Assembly (NCBI GenBank): GCA_035772735.1
Contig: JASDFA010000003.1
Span: forward strand, 33,906,001-33,970,000
From: Datura wrightii
Lineage: Eukaryota > Streptophyta > Magnoliopsida > Solanales > Solanaceae
Direction of reading: 5' to 3'
DNA: 64,000 bases
The position numbers and the translations under genes were made by a program. Shown one piece after another: positions 12,368 to 23,012 of this stretch. The notes under the pieces were generated by a model. That model was not told the DNA's origin. It searched no databases and saw only the letters and a list, made by a program, of their open reading frames with translations. How positions within the stretch are numbered: the first letter of the stretch is position 1; the number at the start of each line of letters is the position of its first letter.

Positions 12368-13875
12368 TGATCTTGGGCAAAATGGCATGCCCAAGGGATA
12401 CTTTACAACTTAGTTTTGTCTTGTTTAGCTACTTATTTATATACATTCTCATGTAATTTTATGTAAATGTGAATATATATACTAACCAACATGATTAGTT
12501 CTTGTTTTTGTAGGTTTAAAATGAATTTGAGGAACTAGTCCATGAGTTGGTGAAGTAGAGGCATGGAATCGGAAGTAAGACGCGAACGTTGGCAAGGAGG
12601 ATGCGTGAAACAGCCCGCCTGTGCATTGGCAACATGCCATGGCAGGCAAGCTGCGCGACAAGGGCCAGGGTACGCCATCAAACGCGCTGCACAAGCAGCA
12701 TGACACGCTGCCAACGCGGTCAGCTTCTGCCTGGCGACAGCTTTATGTGTTTTCCAGTGTGCATCTGCGATTCCTCCGTGTCACGGAGACAAATTGGCGT
12801 GATAACCTCTGTGACACGGAGCTATTTGATGCCGGGCATAATTTTGCACACCTGTCATTTACTATAAATAGGTCCCTTAGCTCCTAAAAACATTTTGTCA
12901 CGATTTATTTCTGAAAAACTGCCAAGGAGTGAAGGGAGAAGTGGGAGAACTCACCTAGGGTTCATCAATTTCATCTTCCCTTCTACCAATTCTTGTAAGT
13001 ATGTTACTTTAATTATGTTTTCTTGTAATTGTACGAACTTGAGTGGCTAGAACCCTTCCTCTAGGGTTGAAGACACAAGGTATGATTGTGAATACATGAT
13101 TTTGTTTTTGTTTTAAGTTATTAATTGTTGTTTTGCCTTACATTCTTAATTATTTTTTTTTTTTATTGATCACCATTAAAACACACACGTTACACCTAGA
13201 TTAAAGCTTGAGAGAGTAAACCTAGGCAAGAACAAAGAATGTAGGGAGCAAGTTTGTATCTTACGATATAGTTCGCGGTTAGGATAAGAAATTACACCTA
13301 ATTTTCCTTGCTTGGTTACTAAAACCGGATGAGCTAGACACCAACGTAAAATTATCACATCACCACTCGTAGAAGTAGTTGTGAAGCTAAGTTCGGTTAA
13401 ATGATTAGAGGTATGAAAGTCCCTAATCAAGAGCATAAACCCCGTAAACCACATCCACGTAATTGAATTGCCCACCAACTAGAATGTCACGTCCCCGCTC
13501 AACGATTTAGTTGTGAGGCTAGTTTGTCGTGTTTGGAGGCTCGAAAGACCATGAACATGCAATTGTAATTATGTGAGATGACAATTGATAATTCCATACT
13601 TAAGCTATTACAAAGTGTAGTATCGCATGATTATCCGTCGTTAGCCCTAGTTGCTTCTTGAATGTTTTCAGAGTATTTCTGTGACCACCCCTAGACTTAA
13701 TTAAACTTTATCGAAAATGTCTATATCAACAGTTGCGAAAGTAAATATCACACTTGAACATGATAATCTGCTGAATTGGTCCAGTCCCTGTGGGTTCGAC
13801 ATCCGGCTCTTAAAAAGGGCCACTGTATTACTTGTAAGACCACGTACACTTGCGTGTGCACTCGGGCAGTCATCA
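12368..13875 (+). repeat. Element K extra LTR (inverted copy)
   Basis: 1508 bp, from TGATCTTGGGCAAAATGGC to GCAGTCATCA. It is the reverse complement of 13937-15443 along its full length and also matches 21076-22574. It carries TATAAATA at 12863-12870. Confidence 0.9.
12863..12870 (+). promoter_or_regulatory. Candidate TATA box of the K LTR
   Basis: TATAAATA, about 495 bases from the LTR start. The same motif, on the minus strand, lies in the other two LTRs near 14940 and 22075 (CTATTTATAG). Its position fits a U3/R promoter. Confidence 0.55.
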
Positions 13876-13936
13876 ACAAGTTTTGGGCACTGCAAAACTT
13901 GTTGAGAACTGCACAGCAGCAGCGCCAAAAACTTGT
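13876..13936. repeat. Centre of the K palindrome
   Basis: A 61-bp spacer between the facing LTR 3' ends. It contains a perfect 10-bp hairpin, ACAAGTTTTG and CAAAACTTGT around a 7-base loop (13876-13902), and then GCGCCAAAAACTTGT, a reversed leader/primer-site fragment belonging to the minus-strand LTR. Both LTRs therefore carry leader sequence into the centre. Confidence 0.8.
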
Positions 13937-15443
13937 TGACCACTACCCGAGCGCACACGCAAGTGTACATGGTCTTACAAGTAATACAGTGGCCCTTTTA
14001 AGAGCCGGATGTCGAACCCACAGGGACTGGACCAATTCAGCTGATTATCATGTTCAAGTGTGATATTTACTTACACAAGTGTTGATATAGACTTTTCGAT
14101 AAAGTTTAAGTAAGTCTAGGGGTGGTCACAGAAATACTCTGAAAACATTCAAGAAGCAACTAGGGCTAACGCCGGATAATCATGCGATAGTACGCATTGC
14201 AATGGCTTAAGTATGGAATTATCAATTTTCGTCTTCACACAATTACAATTGCATGTTCATTGTCTTTCGAACCTCTAAACACGACAAACTAGCCTCAAAA
14301 CTACATCGTTACGCGGTCAGTGACATTCTAGTTCGTGGGAAATTCAATTACGTGGATGTGGTTTACGGGGTTTATGCTCTTGATTAGGGACTTTCGTACC
14401 TCTAATCATTTAACCGAACTTAGCTTCACAACTACGTCTACGAGTGGTGATGTGATAATTCTACATTGGTGTCTAGCTCATCCCATTTTAGTAACCAACC
14501 AAGGCAAATTAGGTAAAATTTCTTATCCTAACGGTGAATTATATCATAAGATACAAACTTGCTCCCTATATTCTTTGTTCTTGCGTAGGTTTACTTTATC
14601 AAGCTTTAATCTAGGTTTAATGTGTGTGTTTTCATGGTGATAAATCATAAAAACAACCATAATTAAGAATGTAAGACAAAACATCAATTAATAACTTAAA
14701 ACCAAAACAAAATCATGTATTCACAATCATACCTTGTGGCTTCAACCCTAGAGGAAGGGTTCTAGCCACTCAAGCTCGTACAATTACAAGAAAACATAAT
14801 TAAAGTAACATACTTACAAAATTGGTAGAAGAGAAGATGAAATTGATGAACCCTAGGTGAGTTGTCCCACTTCTCCCTTCACTCCTTGTCAGTTTTTCAG
14901 AAATAAATCGTGACAAAATGTTTTGAGGAGCTAAGGCACCTATTTATAGTAAATGAAAGGTGTGAAAAATTATGCCCGACATGAAATAGCTCCGTGTCAC
15001 GGAGGTTATCACGCCAATTTGTCTCCGTGTCAAGGAGGAATCGTGGATGCACACTGGAAAACACATAAAACCATCGCCAGGAAGAAGCTGACCGCGTTGG
15101 CAGCGTGTCACATTGCTTGTGCAGCGCATTTGATGGAGTGCCACGGCCCTTGTCGCACAGCCTTCCTGCCGTGGCAAGTTGCCAACTCGCAGGTGGGCTG
15201 TTTCGCGCATCCTCCTTGCCGATGTTTGCGTCTTACTTCCGATTCCATGCCTCTACTTCACCAACTCATGTATTAGTTCCTCAAATTCATTTTAAACCTA
15301 CAAAAACAAGAACTAATCATGTTGGTTAGTATATATATTCACATTTACATAAAATTACATGAGAATGTATATAAATAAGTATCTAAACAAGACAAAACTA
15401 AGTTGTAAAGTATCCCTTGGGCATGCCATTTTGCCCAAGATCA
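13937..15443 (-). repeat. Element K 3' LTR
   Basis: 1507 bp; on the minus strand from TGATCTTGGGC (15443) to GTAGTGGTCA (13937). It is preceded on that strand by the polypurine tract. Reading frames inside it (14335-14640, 14953-15276) are LTR sequence. They lack ATG starts or have no protein-like features. Confidence 0.88.
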
Positions 15444-15453
15444 CCTATCCCAC
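15444..15453 (-). other. Element K polypurine tract, split by H1
   Basis: With 18031 onward, the minus strand reads AAGTGTGGGATAGG directly before the LTR start. This is the purine-rich plus-strand primer site expected for Athila/Tat-type elements. The H1 solo LTR is inserted in the middle of it. Confidence 0.65.
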
Positions 15454-18025
15454 TGTCACGCCCTGCCTTGGGGGGTGTGACTGGCACCTGGTGCCCTACT
15501 AGGACCTGAACCACTAGACTGCTGAGCCTAAGCACATCTGGTGCCTGGCTGGCTCTAACTCAGACTCCTGGAAACAAAGGTCTATATAACGGCTGTAAAC
15601 ACAGCCTCCGACCAGCTGGGCCTATAGCCACCTGTACCTGTACTAACAGCTAACCAGAAACACATCAATGTAGGGGAGCCTATGCGGGCCGACAAGGCCA
15701 CCATGCTGTCTAGTCATCTGTAACTCAACAATGAAATACAGGAAAGCTACGTGACCGGTGAGGTCACCACTACTGTCAACAGAGGCCCCACACGGCCAAC
15801 ATAAACTGAAATGCTAAACAGGTATAACAGACTGCACGGCCTCACACGACCGGCTCAACTGACCACAGGGAAATACATACAGACTGCAAGCCTCTATGAA
15901 TACTGATAAGATGGTCGGGACAGGGCCCCAGCCTACCCATGCTGTACAACAAAAGAAAGGGATAAACCTCTAGCTATCTAGCTCCGGATGACTAGAGCTG
16001 ATGACCCTGTGAGCTGGCTGAAATCATGAGGTATCGGCCCCTCGTCTATGAGTACCTGCAGGCAAGTAATGCAGCACCCCACTGGGCATCAGTACCACTG
16101 GTACGGAGTATGTAAAACAACAACTAAAGAATATCTGAAAGTAATAATATAACTGATGGAATTGAAATAGAAAGAAATAGACTAAACTGATTGAAAACGT
16201 AAGGCTAAGCCTACTCTTAACCATGCTGGAAGGAGTAGGAGTCATACCTGGAGATGTATCGCTTTACTATCGATCTACTCGTATCTAGTATAACATGGCA
16301 TAACACAACATAACATAGCATAGCACACACAAACCTTACCCGGCCCCCATAAGCCGGGAGGTACAACCAACACGCAATCTATACCCCTACCCTGGTCATC
16401 CCATCTCCTATAATAACTATAAGCATCCTGCCGATCCCCTGGGTATGCACTTGGGCTCGCTAAGCCCCTGACTATAACTGTACCTGAGTCCGGAGGACTC
16501 CTGAATCAACACCTCGGGCGTACCCACTTGATGGGGGTGTATAAGGGCCGACCAAGGCACAATATGGGGAAACTGGCATCCCATCTTCGTCCCCTGTGGG
16601 ACGGCATGCCACTCCGTAGAGCGACGTATCCTCGCCCTCTGGCGGACGAGTCGATACAGCTATTAACCCTAGGGCAGTCATGAATGCTAGGTAATCCAAC
16701 CCCAAGACAATACAGTGGTCTCAACTACTAATACTATCTGCATATACCACATGCTAAAGCTAGTGATGATAAGGTATCTGTACATACTATATGCTGACTA
16801 GTGATAGTGGTATGTATGTATTTAATACATGCTGAGACTGATAATGGTATATGTATATAAATATAATCTTCTGCCATACTGTACTGAGTCTCATGTTGAA
16901 CAAGATATAGTTCTTCTGCTGGAAACTATGTTGTATAACTGAGTTTCTATAGTAACATGATTTACTGTTTCTAACATGCTTTCTAAACTTCATTTTAATC
17001 TATCATTCTACTTCTAAGATACCTTACAGATACTCACATTGCTTTACAAGGTTTCAACTGAATACGATAATATCCTAACATTCTTTACTAAATTACATAC
17101 TGGGCATGTTGTACAGTTCCTAACACTTGTATTAGGATTTATATCGTGCTAGCAAGTTTCACACTATACATAACATGATGCTTCTAATATCGTACCAATA
17201 TTCATAATAAACATAACACACGACTTCTGAACATTCTACTGGCCTTTAAACTATTTTAATATACCGAGACTGCTAACTTGCCGAGGAAACTAGCTTTACA
17301 TACCTTCACTTCTGATTTCCCAACTAACCGGCGTAGCTTGGTCAGTAGTTCAGCTATTCCTACCAACTGCATTCATATATATATCAATCAGTACTAAATA
17401 CAACTTTATTCTGAAAGACGACATCACTTTCGATATAATTATAGCCTAAACTTAGGCTTATCGAAAGACGGTCGAAAACTCGCTATATTCCAGAAGTCCA
17501 GAAGGGAGAAGTATTCACTTCACAGCTAGGAACACATAGACACTAGTTTGGAGCAATTCCACTTACCTTAGTCCGGTAGCTCGACGATTCATCGGCTGTA
17601 TTTCGCGAAACTAAATCCGTAGGAATGCTCTCTGCTGCTAAATACCTCCGGATCTGAGGTTAATTTCGGTTTGGACTACGTTTGGCAGCATAATCGGATG
17701 AAAATATATTTACCCTCTTCGTTCTCCTTTGTCCCTCTGCGTTTTTTGGAAATTTCATATGTTTTAAATGGAAATAAACCGAAGTGGGGCTTTATATAGT
17801 TGAGCCTGGACAAGGCCAACGTGTCACGGAGCCAACACGGAGGCTCCACCTCCGTGAGACGTTGCCATCGCGGAGGGGCTCTGCCTCGGCTCCTTCCGCG
17901 ATGGTTCGACAGGCTATCCGTCCGATCCTTTTCCGGGCCTTCCTCTAGCACGTATGGCTTTCAAATATGCTTAATCACCGTGCGAATAGGCCATCTAGGT
18001 GTCGAAAATCTTACGGGGTATAACA
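15454..18025 (-). mobile_element. H1: solo LTR of family H inside K
   Basis: 2572 bp. On the minus strand it runs from TGTTATACCCCGTAAG to CAGGGCGTGACA. It is flanked by a perfect 5-bp duplication, CCCAC at 15449-15453 and 18026-18030, and no internal region is left. A second partial copy lies at 62805-63834. The TG...CA termini and duplication show a single LTR left after LTR-LTR recombination. The element type is not determined, because no coding part is present; the terminus resembles Ty3/gypsy LTRs. The open frames inside (for example 16472-16705, 17676-17951) are not protein-like. Confidence 0.87.
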
Positions 18026-18030
18026 CCCAC

Positions 18031-19940
18031 ACTTAAATCCTTGTTCGTCCTCGAACAACCCTTTTACATCTCATGTAAATGAAGACTCACACATAGCTCA
18101 TTTAGCAAAAGAATTCAAGCTATGACTATAATGATTATTTAAGATAACAAGTTAAAAATAGAGCATGCACGATTTAATCATTGAAATGATATACGACTAT
18201 GTTAAGACTTCCTAACCTCAAGAATCGACTCTCAATCTTAGAAAACTCAAGCAAATCAACAGATCAAGAAATCCAACATGAATGTTATCTTTTATTAAAC
18301 ATGTGCCCTCACAACAAGAGAGTTACCCATTTTTACTCACAAATTTCCAAATCACAACAAGTATGGGTATATGAATAAAATTACGCTCCCTCTCTCGAAG
18401 AATTCACATGCATCATGTAGTGACCCATAAGCTTGCCCTTAGTGTTTTACTCCACTAATTTAAGGATGTATGAACGTAAGATCAAGTAGGACTTAATGGG
18501 TTGTAATGTAAGCTAAGCGAAAGGTAGGTAATATTATGGTTGATAACAGTGGCTATCTTCCCCAAGCGCTTTTGATAACTTCAACCTTCATTAAGGACAT
18601 CTCTTTTCTTACTTCCTCCTCATTCTTTTCACTCTTGAATTTTCTCTTCTTGTTCCCATTTCTTTAAGCACACTCAGCTTATTAGTAAGGGGTACTTAAG
18701 CAACTTTTTCATTCATTTATTTCTTACTCCCTACCAATACTCAGGCATCTTCAAACAAGTGCACCCTTGACCTTTCTAAACTTTTAGAACTGCTACTTTC
18801 CCTTCTTTTTCATGCTTTTCACTCCTTCACTCTTTCGGATTTTTACCTTAAGTGCTTAGGAGTTTTAAATCAAATTCAAGGCTAATGAAAGAAAAAGGAT
18901 TAAGCTTATGTTGTAGCTATCAAAGAATAGGCTTAAGGCTCAATGGGGCTCACTAAGATTCAACATTCAAGGTAGGTAAAGCGAGGGATAAAAATTAGGT
19001 TCATTGAAAGAAATGCCTAAATCATCTCCTACAATACACATCCTTCATTTCGTTCTATATACACACCAGGCAAGTTCTAGACATTTCACAATAGCAAAGA
19101 ATATTCGAAAAACTTACCCTCACAGCACATGCTCAATTCAAAAGACACATTCAGCAGACTCTTACTCAGCTAATCACAAGAATTAAGAATTAAGCTTCAA
19201 TCACATCGAGTCAAATGCAAGAGTCTAAGTGTCTCAAAAAAAGTTATACACTTCTTACATGCTTCAACACTAACCACACTTGTATCTTACAATCATGTAT
19301 AGCACATAACAAGAACATCAAGCCATCAATTAGCTACGGGTTAAAAAACCAAAACCTATTGACTAATTTTTCTCAAGACGGTTGTCATCCATCCATCGTC
19401 GGAAATAGTCTCTAACTATGACTAAAAACATTATATACAAACAAAGAAAATTTTTTATTCTTCTTTGGTTCAAAGACCCCTCGTCAGAAAAGAACTGAAA
19501 AGAGAAACCAACGGGTGGTGAAGTCATGCTCTACTCAAAAATTTTTCCAATATGTATCAAGCACCACATTCACCAAAATCATTATGCACAAATTTTTTGA
19601 AATTTCCCTCACCCCACACTTGAATCATGCTATGTCCCCAAAGCACATAATTAAAATTCAAAAGGGTGAGAAATACTCCCTAGCCTCTATGTCTAGCTAA
19701 TAGCATGCTTTTCTTCAAATTTTGCACAAGTGACCCCACACTTTTTCTCTTCCATGCTTGTTAGCTTCCTCCTCCAGGGGTACTCAGACTTCCCCTCCAT
19801 CTGTGCATAACTTTCCACCAAAACAACACAAGATGAAAAATAAATAAAATCAACTCAAGTGCAAGAAATTAAAATGGTACCCATGCTACCCTTGGGTTGC
19901 TTCCCAAGCAGCGATTAATTTTACGTCGCGGCACGACGTA
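18031..19940 (-). other. Element K non-coding internal region
   Basis: About 1.9 kb between the gag-like ORFs and the polypurine tract on the minus strand. No protease, RT or integrase motif is visible in any frame. Near 19905-19935 the minus strand carries a motif (reverse complement of GGGTTGCTTCCCAAGC, then a GTCGCGGCACGAC block). I recall it from the 3' region of Athila/Tat-like elements. Homopurine/homopyrimidine patches (about 18600-18660) are the only other structure I see. Confidence 0.6.
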
Positions 19941-20889
19941 TCAAGTTTCACCATTTTTCCTCCACCTTGAGGATATGAATCTCACCCCTAATTTCTTCTC
20001 TAGTGTCCTCTTATGCTCCAAGGGTGGTGGTGAAAAAATGAAACGACCAAGCAGTAGATGTCGCCTTTTGCACTTATTGACCCTTAAGTAAGCGAAGTAA
20101 TTTTTTCTCTCCAAGACAGCAAATTTTAGAATATACGGGGCTTTTTCCTCCTCTAGACATTTCTCTATAAGCTTGGAAGACTCTATTTCTAGGTTGTCAA
20201 CCAAACTTAATGTCGAAAAATGCTTCGAGTGGGGTACAATACACCTCAACTCTGAAACTGCATTGTGCTTGACCTCCTTACTTGTATACACCTTCTCCGC
20301 ATCGACATCTATCTCTCCATTAATGTTAAATGGGGGATACTCTATCTCTTCTTCCATGAATGAATTTTCCGTATTTGTGAGACCATCACGGGGACTCGCA
20401 AGAGCTTCTAATGGTTGAGCTTCTTCCATGAACTCACCCTTTTCTTCTCCTTGTAATCCCTCTTGAGTATAAAACCGCTACTTGCAAATCAGCGCAAGCT
20501 TTAGCCTCAACCATCATCTCCATGATTTTGGAGCTTATCATTTCTAAGGCCTCTCCATTTTCCTTAGTCTGAATTCCTAATACTTCCATCTGCTCCCTCA
20601 TTGCTTCTGTCTGCTCAAGGACCTGTTTCAACATGTTTTCTATTTGAGCTTGGTGTTGCAAGTCCTCATTTTCATCATTCCTATACTCATAAAAAACAAC
20701 AGAAGGATCATAGTAGGGGCTTGCGGGAGGGGAGTATGCATTCGAAGAGCCATCCCAATAGCCATCTTGACCACCACATATATTGCAAGTGTTACAGTTT
20801 TGCCACAAGTGGGGTCCTCCACAATTCAGACAGGACTCACCAAAATATAAGTATCCACCATTCAACCCATTTGTGTTCCATGATGTCAT
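19941..20889 (-). pseudogene. Element K gag-like protein, one frameshift
   Basis: Two adjoining frames on the minus strand, 20889-20434 (151 codons) and 20429-19941 (162 codons), look like one gag C-terminal protein split by a frameshift at about 20465-20490. The second frame reads sensibly upstream of its ATG (Gln-Glu-Gly-Leu-Gln-Gly-Glu-Glu). The first part starts MTSWNTNG and has a C-X2-C-X3-H-X4-C knuckle (CLNCGGPHLWQNC, residues 21-33), the spacing also seen in the gag of Z. It continues with a Tyr/Pro/Asp-rich stretch and a predicted coiled coil (about residues 85-130). The second part is acidic, then basic near its end. It would bind element RNA or capsid. No enzyme is encoded. Confidence 0.65.
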
Positions 20890-21015
20890 GTCAAGAAGGG
20901 TATCAGACTAAAACTAAAAATAAACTAAATTTAAAACTAATAAATTTTTTTTCTTCAACACTTAAGGAAATTTAAAGTCAGACTAAAACATAAAAATTTA
21001 CTAAACGTCGCTGAG

Positions 21016-21075
21016 TCCCTGACAACGACGCCAAAAACTTGTTGATCTTGCGCAACAGTGGCACCAAAAACTTGT
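21016..21075 (-). other. Element K primer binding site, duplicated
   Basis: The minus strand reads TGGCGTCGTTGTCAGGGA (21033-21016), close to the 3' end complement of plant Asp tRNA (TGGCGCCGTTGCCGGGGA). A second, more decayed copy of the same module (ACAAGTTTTTGGTGCC...) lies between it and the LTR end at 21076. The two copies are about 33 bases apart. Confidence 0.7.
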
Positions 21076-22574
21076 TGACGACTGCCTGAGCGCACACGCA
21101 AGTGTACGTGGTCTTTCAAGTAATACAGTGGCCCTTTTTAAGAGCCGGATGTCGAACCCACAGGGACTGGACCAATTCAGCTGATTATCATGTTCAAGTG
21201 TGATATTTACTTTCGCAAGTGTTGATATAGACTTTTTCGATAAAGTTTAATTAATTCTAGGGGTAGTCATAGAAATACTCTAAAAACATTCAATAAGCAA
21301 CTAGGGATAACGCCGGATAATCATGCCATACTACGCTTTGTAATGGATTAAGTATGGAATTATCAATTGTCGTCTCACATAATTACAATTGCATGTTCAT
21401 GGTCTTTCGAGCCTCTAAACACGACAAACTAGCCTCAAAACTACATCGTTGAGCCGGGATGTGACATTCTAGTTTGTGGGCAATTCAATTACGTGGATGT
21501 GGTTTACGGGGTTTATGCTCTTGATTAAGGACTTTTGTACCTCTAATCATTTAATCGAACATAGCTTCACAACTACTTCTAGGAGAGGTGATGTGATAAT
21601 TCTACGTTGGTGTCTAGCTCATCCCATTTTAGTAACCAAGCAAGGCAAATTAGGTATAATTTCTTATCCTAACGGCGAATTATATCGTAAGATACAAACT
21701 TGCTCCCTACATTCTTTGTTCTTGCCTAGGTTTACTCTCTCAAGATTTAATCTAGGTGTAACGTGTGTGTTTTTATAGTGATAAATCATAAAAACAACCA
21801 TAATTAAGAATGTAAGACAAAACAACAATTAATAACTTAAAACCAAAACAAAATCATGTATTCACAATCATACCATGTGGCTTCAACCCTAGAGGAAGGG
21901 TTCTAGCCACTCAAGTTCGTACAATTACAAGAAAACATAATTAAAGTAACATACTTGGTAGAAGAGAAGATGAAATTGATGAACCCTTGGTGAGTTATCC
22001 CACTTCTCCCTTCACTCCTTGGCAGTTTTTGAGAAATAAATCGTGACAAAATATTTTTAGGAGCTAAGGGACCTATTTATAGTAAATGAGAGGTGCAAAA
22101 TTATGCCCGACATGAAATAGCTACGTCTCACGGAGGTTATCGCGCCAATTTGTCTCCGTGACAGGGAGGAATCGCGGATGCATACTGGAAAACACATAAA
22201 ACTGTCACCAGGCAGAAGCTGACTGCATTGGCAGCGTGTCGCGCTACTTGTGCAACGCGTTTGATGGCGTGCCATAGCCTTTGTCGCACAGCCTGCCTAC
22301 CGTGGCACGTTGCCAATGCACAGGTAGGCTTTTTTGCGCATCCTCCTTGCCGATGTTCGCGTCTTACTTCCAATTCCATGCCTCTACTTCACCAACTCAT
22401 TGATTAGTTCCTCAAATTCATTTTAAACCTACAAAAACAAGAACTAATCATGTTGGTTAGTATATATATTCACATTTACATAAGATTACATGAGAATGTA
22501 TATAAATAAGTAGCTAAACAAGACAAAACTAAGTTGTAAAGTATCCCTTTGGTATGCCATTTTGCCCAAGATCA
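21076..22574 (-). repeat. Element K 5' LTR
   Basis: 1499 bp, from TGATCTTGGGC (22574, minus strand) to GGCAGTCGTCA (21076). It aligns with 13937-15443 and, inverted, with 12368-13875. The right flank at 22575 resumes the pol of A in frame. Confidence 0.9.
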
Positions 22575-22764
22575 ATGCGCTCAGCTACGAGGAAGTTCTG
22601 GTGAAAATACTTGATCGTCAGGTTTAGAAGCTAAGGAACAAAGAAGTGGCCTCAATAAAGGTTTTATGGAGGAATCTGTAGGTTGATGGAGCTAGTGGGA
22701 ATCCAAAGCAGATATGATGGGTAAATACCGGCATCTATTCCCTTCCGCCTCAGTTTCAGCTTGA
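22575..22764 (+). pseudogene. Element A chromodomain, end of pol
   Basis: It resumes the reading cut at 12367. Sequence of the type LSYEEVLVKILDRQV-KLRNKEVASIKVLWRN encodes the C-terminal chromodomain of Tekay/Del integrases, which directs insertion toward modified histones. The last residues ADMMGKYRHLF lead to a TGA at 22762-22764. A TAG replaces the codon after RQV and another stop region follows WRN. Confidence 0.82.
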
Positions 22765-22993
22765 GGTACCAGTTTCCTCCCTAGTACTCTATTTAGTTTC
22801 ATGTTCAATTTATGTGCCCCGATTTCTTTCACGTTAGTACATGTATGTATGATTTATGAATTCAGTCAATCATGTAGCTAGTCCGGAGTCAGTCACTGCG
22901 GTAGTTATCAACTTTAAATGTTCATTATTTTATATGGCAGTTGCATTTCTCAGCTTTTCAGTATGTTTATCCATATTTGAGGATGAATGTTCC

Positions 22994-23012
22994 CAAGGGG
23001 GGGAGGAGATAT
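22994..23012 (+). other. Element A polypurine tract
   Basis: A run of A and G (AAGGGGGGGAGGAGAT-like) immediately before the 3' LTR. It follows the conserved GAGGATGAATGTTCCC box that also precedes the tracts of F and G. Confidence 0.85.

Larger units (their letters stand above)
12368..22574 (-). mobile_element. Element K: non-autonomous Athila-like element with inverted extra LTR
   Basis: It interrupts the pol of A between GVKDG and the chromodomain; the two halves rejoin in frame. On the minus strand it reads 5' LTR (21076-22574), Asp-tRNA-type primer site, gag-like ORFs (20889-19941), about 1.9 kb without genes, polypurine tract, 3' LTR (15443-13937). A third LTR in the opposite orientation (12368-13875) is joined through a 61-bp spacer. 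Both outer edges are the LTR start TGATCTTGGGC. The flanks ATGGC (12363-12367) and ATGCG (22575-22579) resemble a decayed target duplication, as if everything entered in one event. There is no protease, RT or integrase. Without H1 the internal region is about 3.05 kb. Confidence 0.8.

Noticed and set aside
16472..16724. Overlapping minus-strand frames of 77 and 72 codons in H1
   Set aside because: They fall in a GC-richer part of the solo LTR; there are no domains, and the H2 copy diverges or ends here.
20601..20975. 124-codon plus-strand frame
   Set aside because: It is the opposite strand of the K gag-like ORF, which has a zinc knuckle and coiled coil; the plus frame has no recognisable feature.
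12368..22574. DNA transposon with 1.5-kb terminal inverted repeats (Mutator-like)
   Set aside because: The ends are inverted repeats and the flanks could be read as a 9-10 base duplication, but the same 1.5-kb unit has TG...CA ends, a TATA box, an adjacent Asp-type primer site and a polypurine tract, and there is no transposase. It is an LTR.
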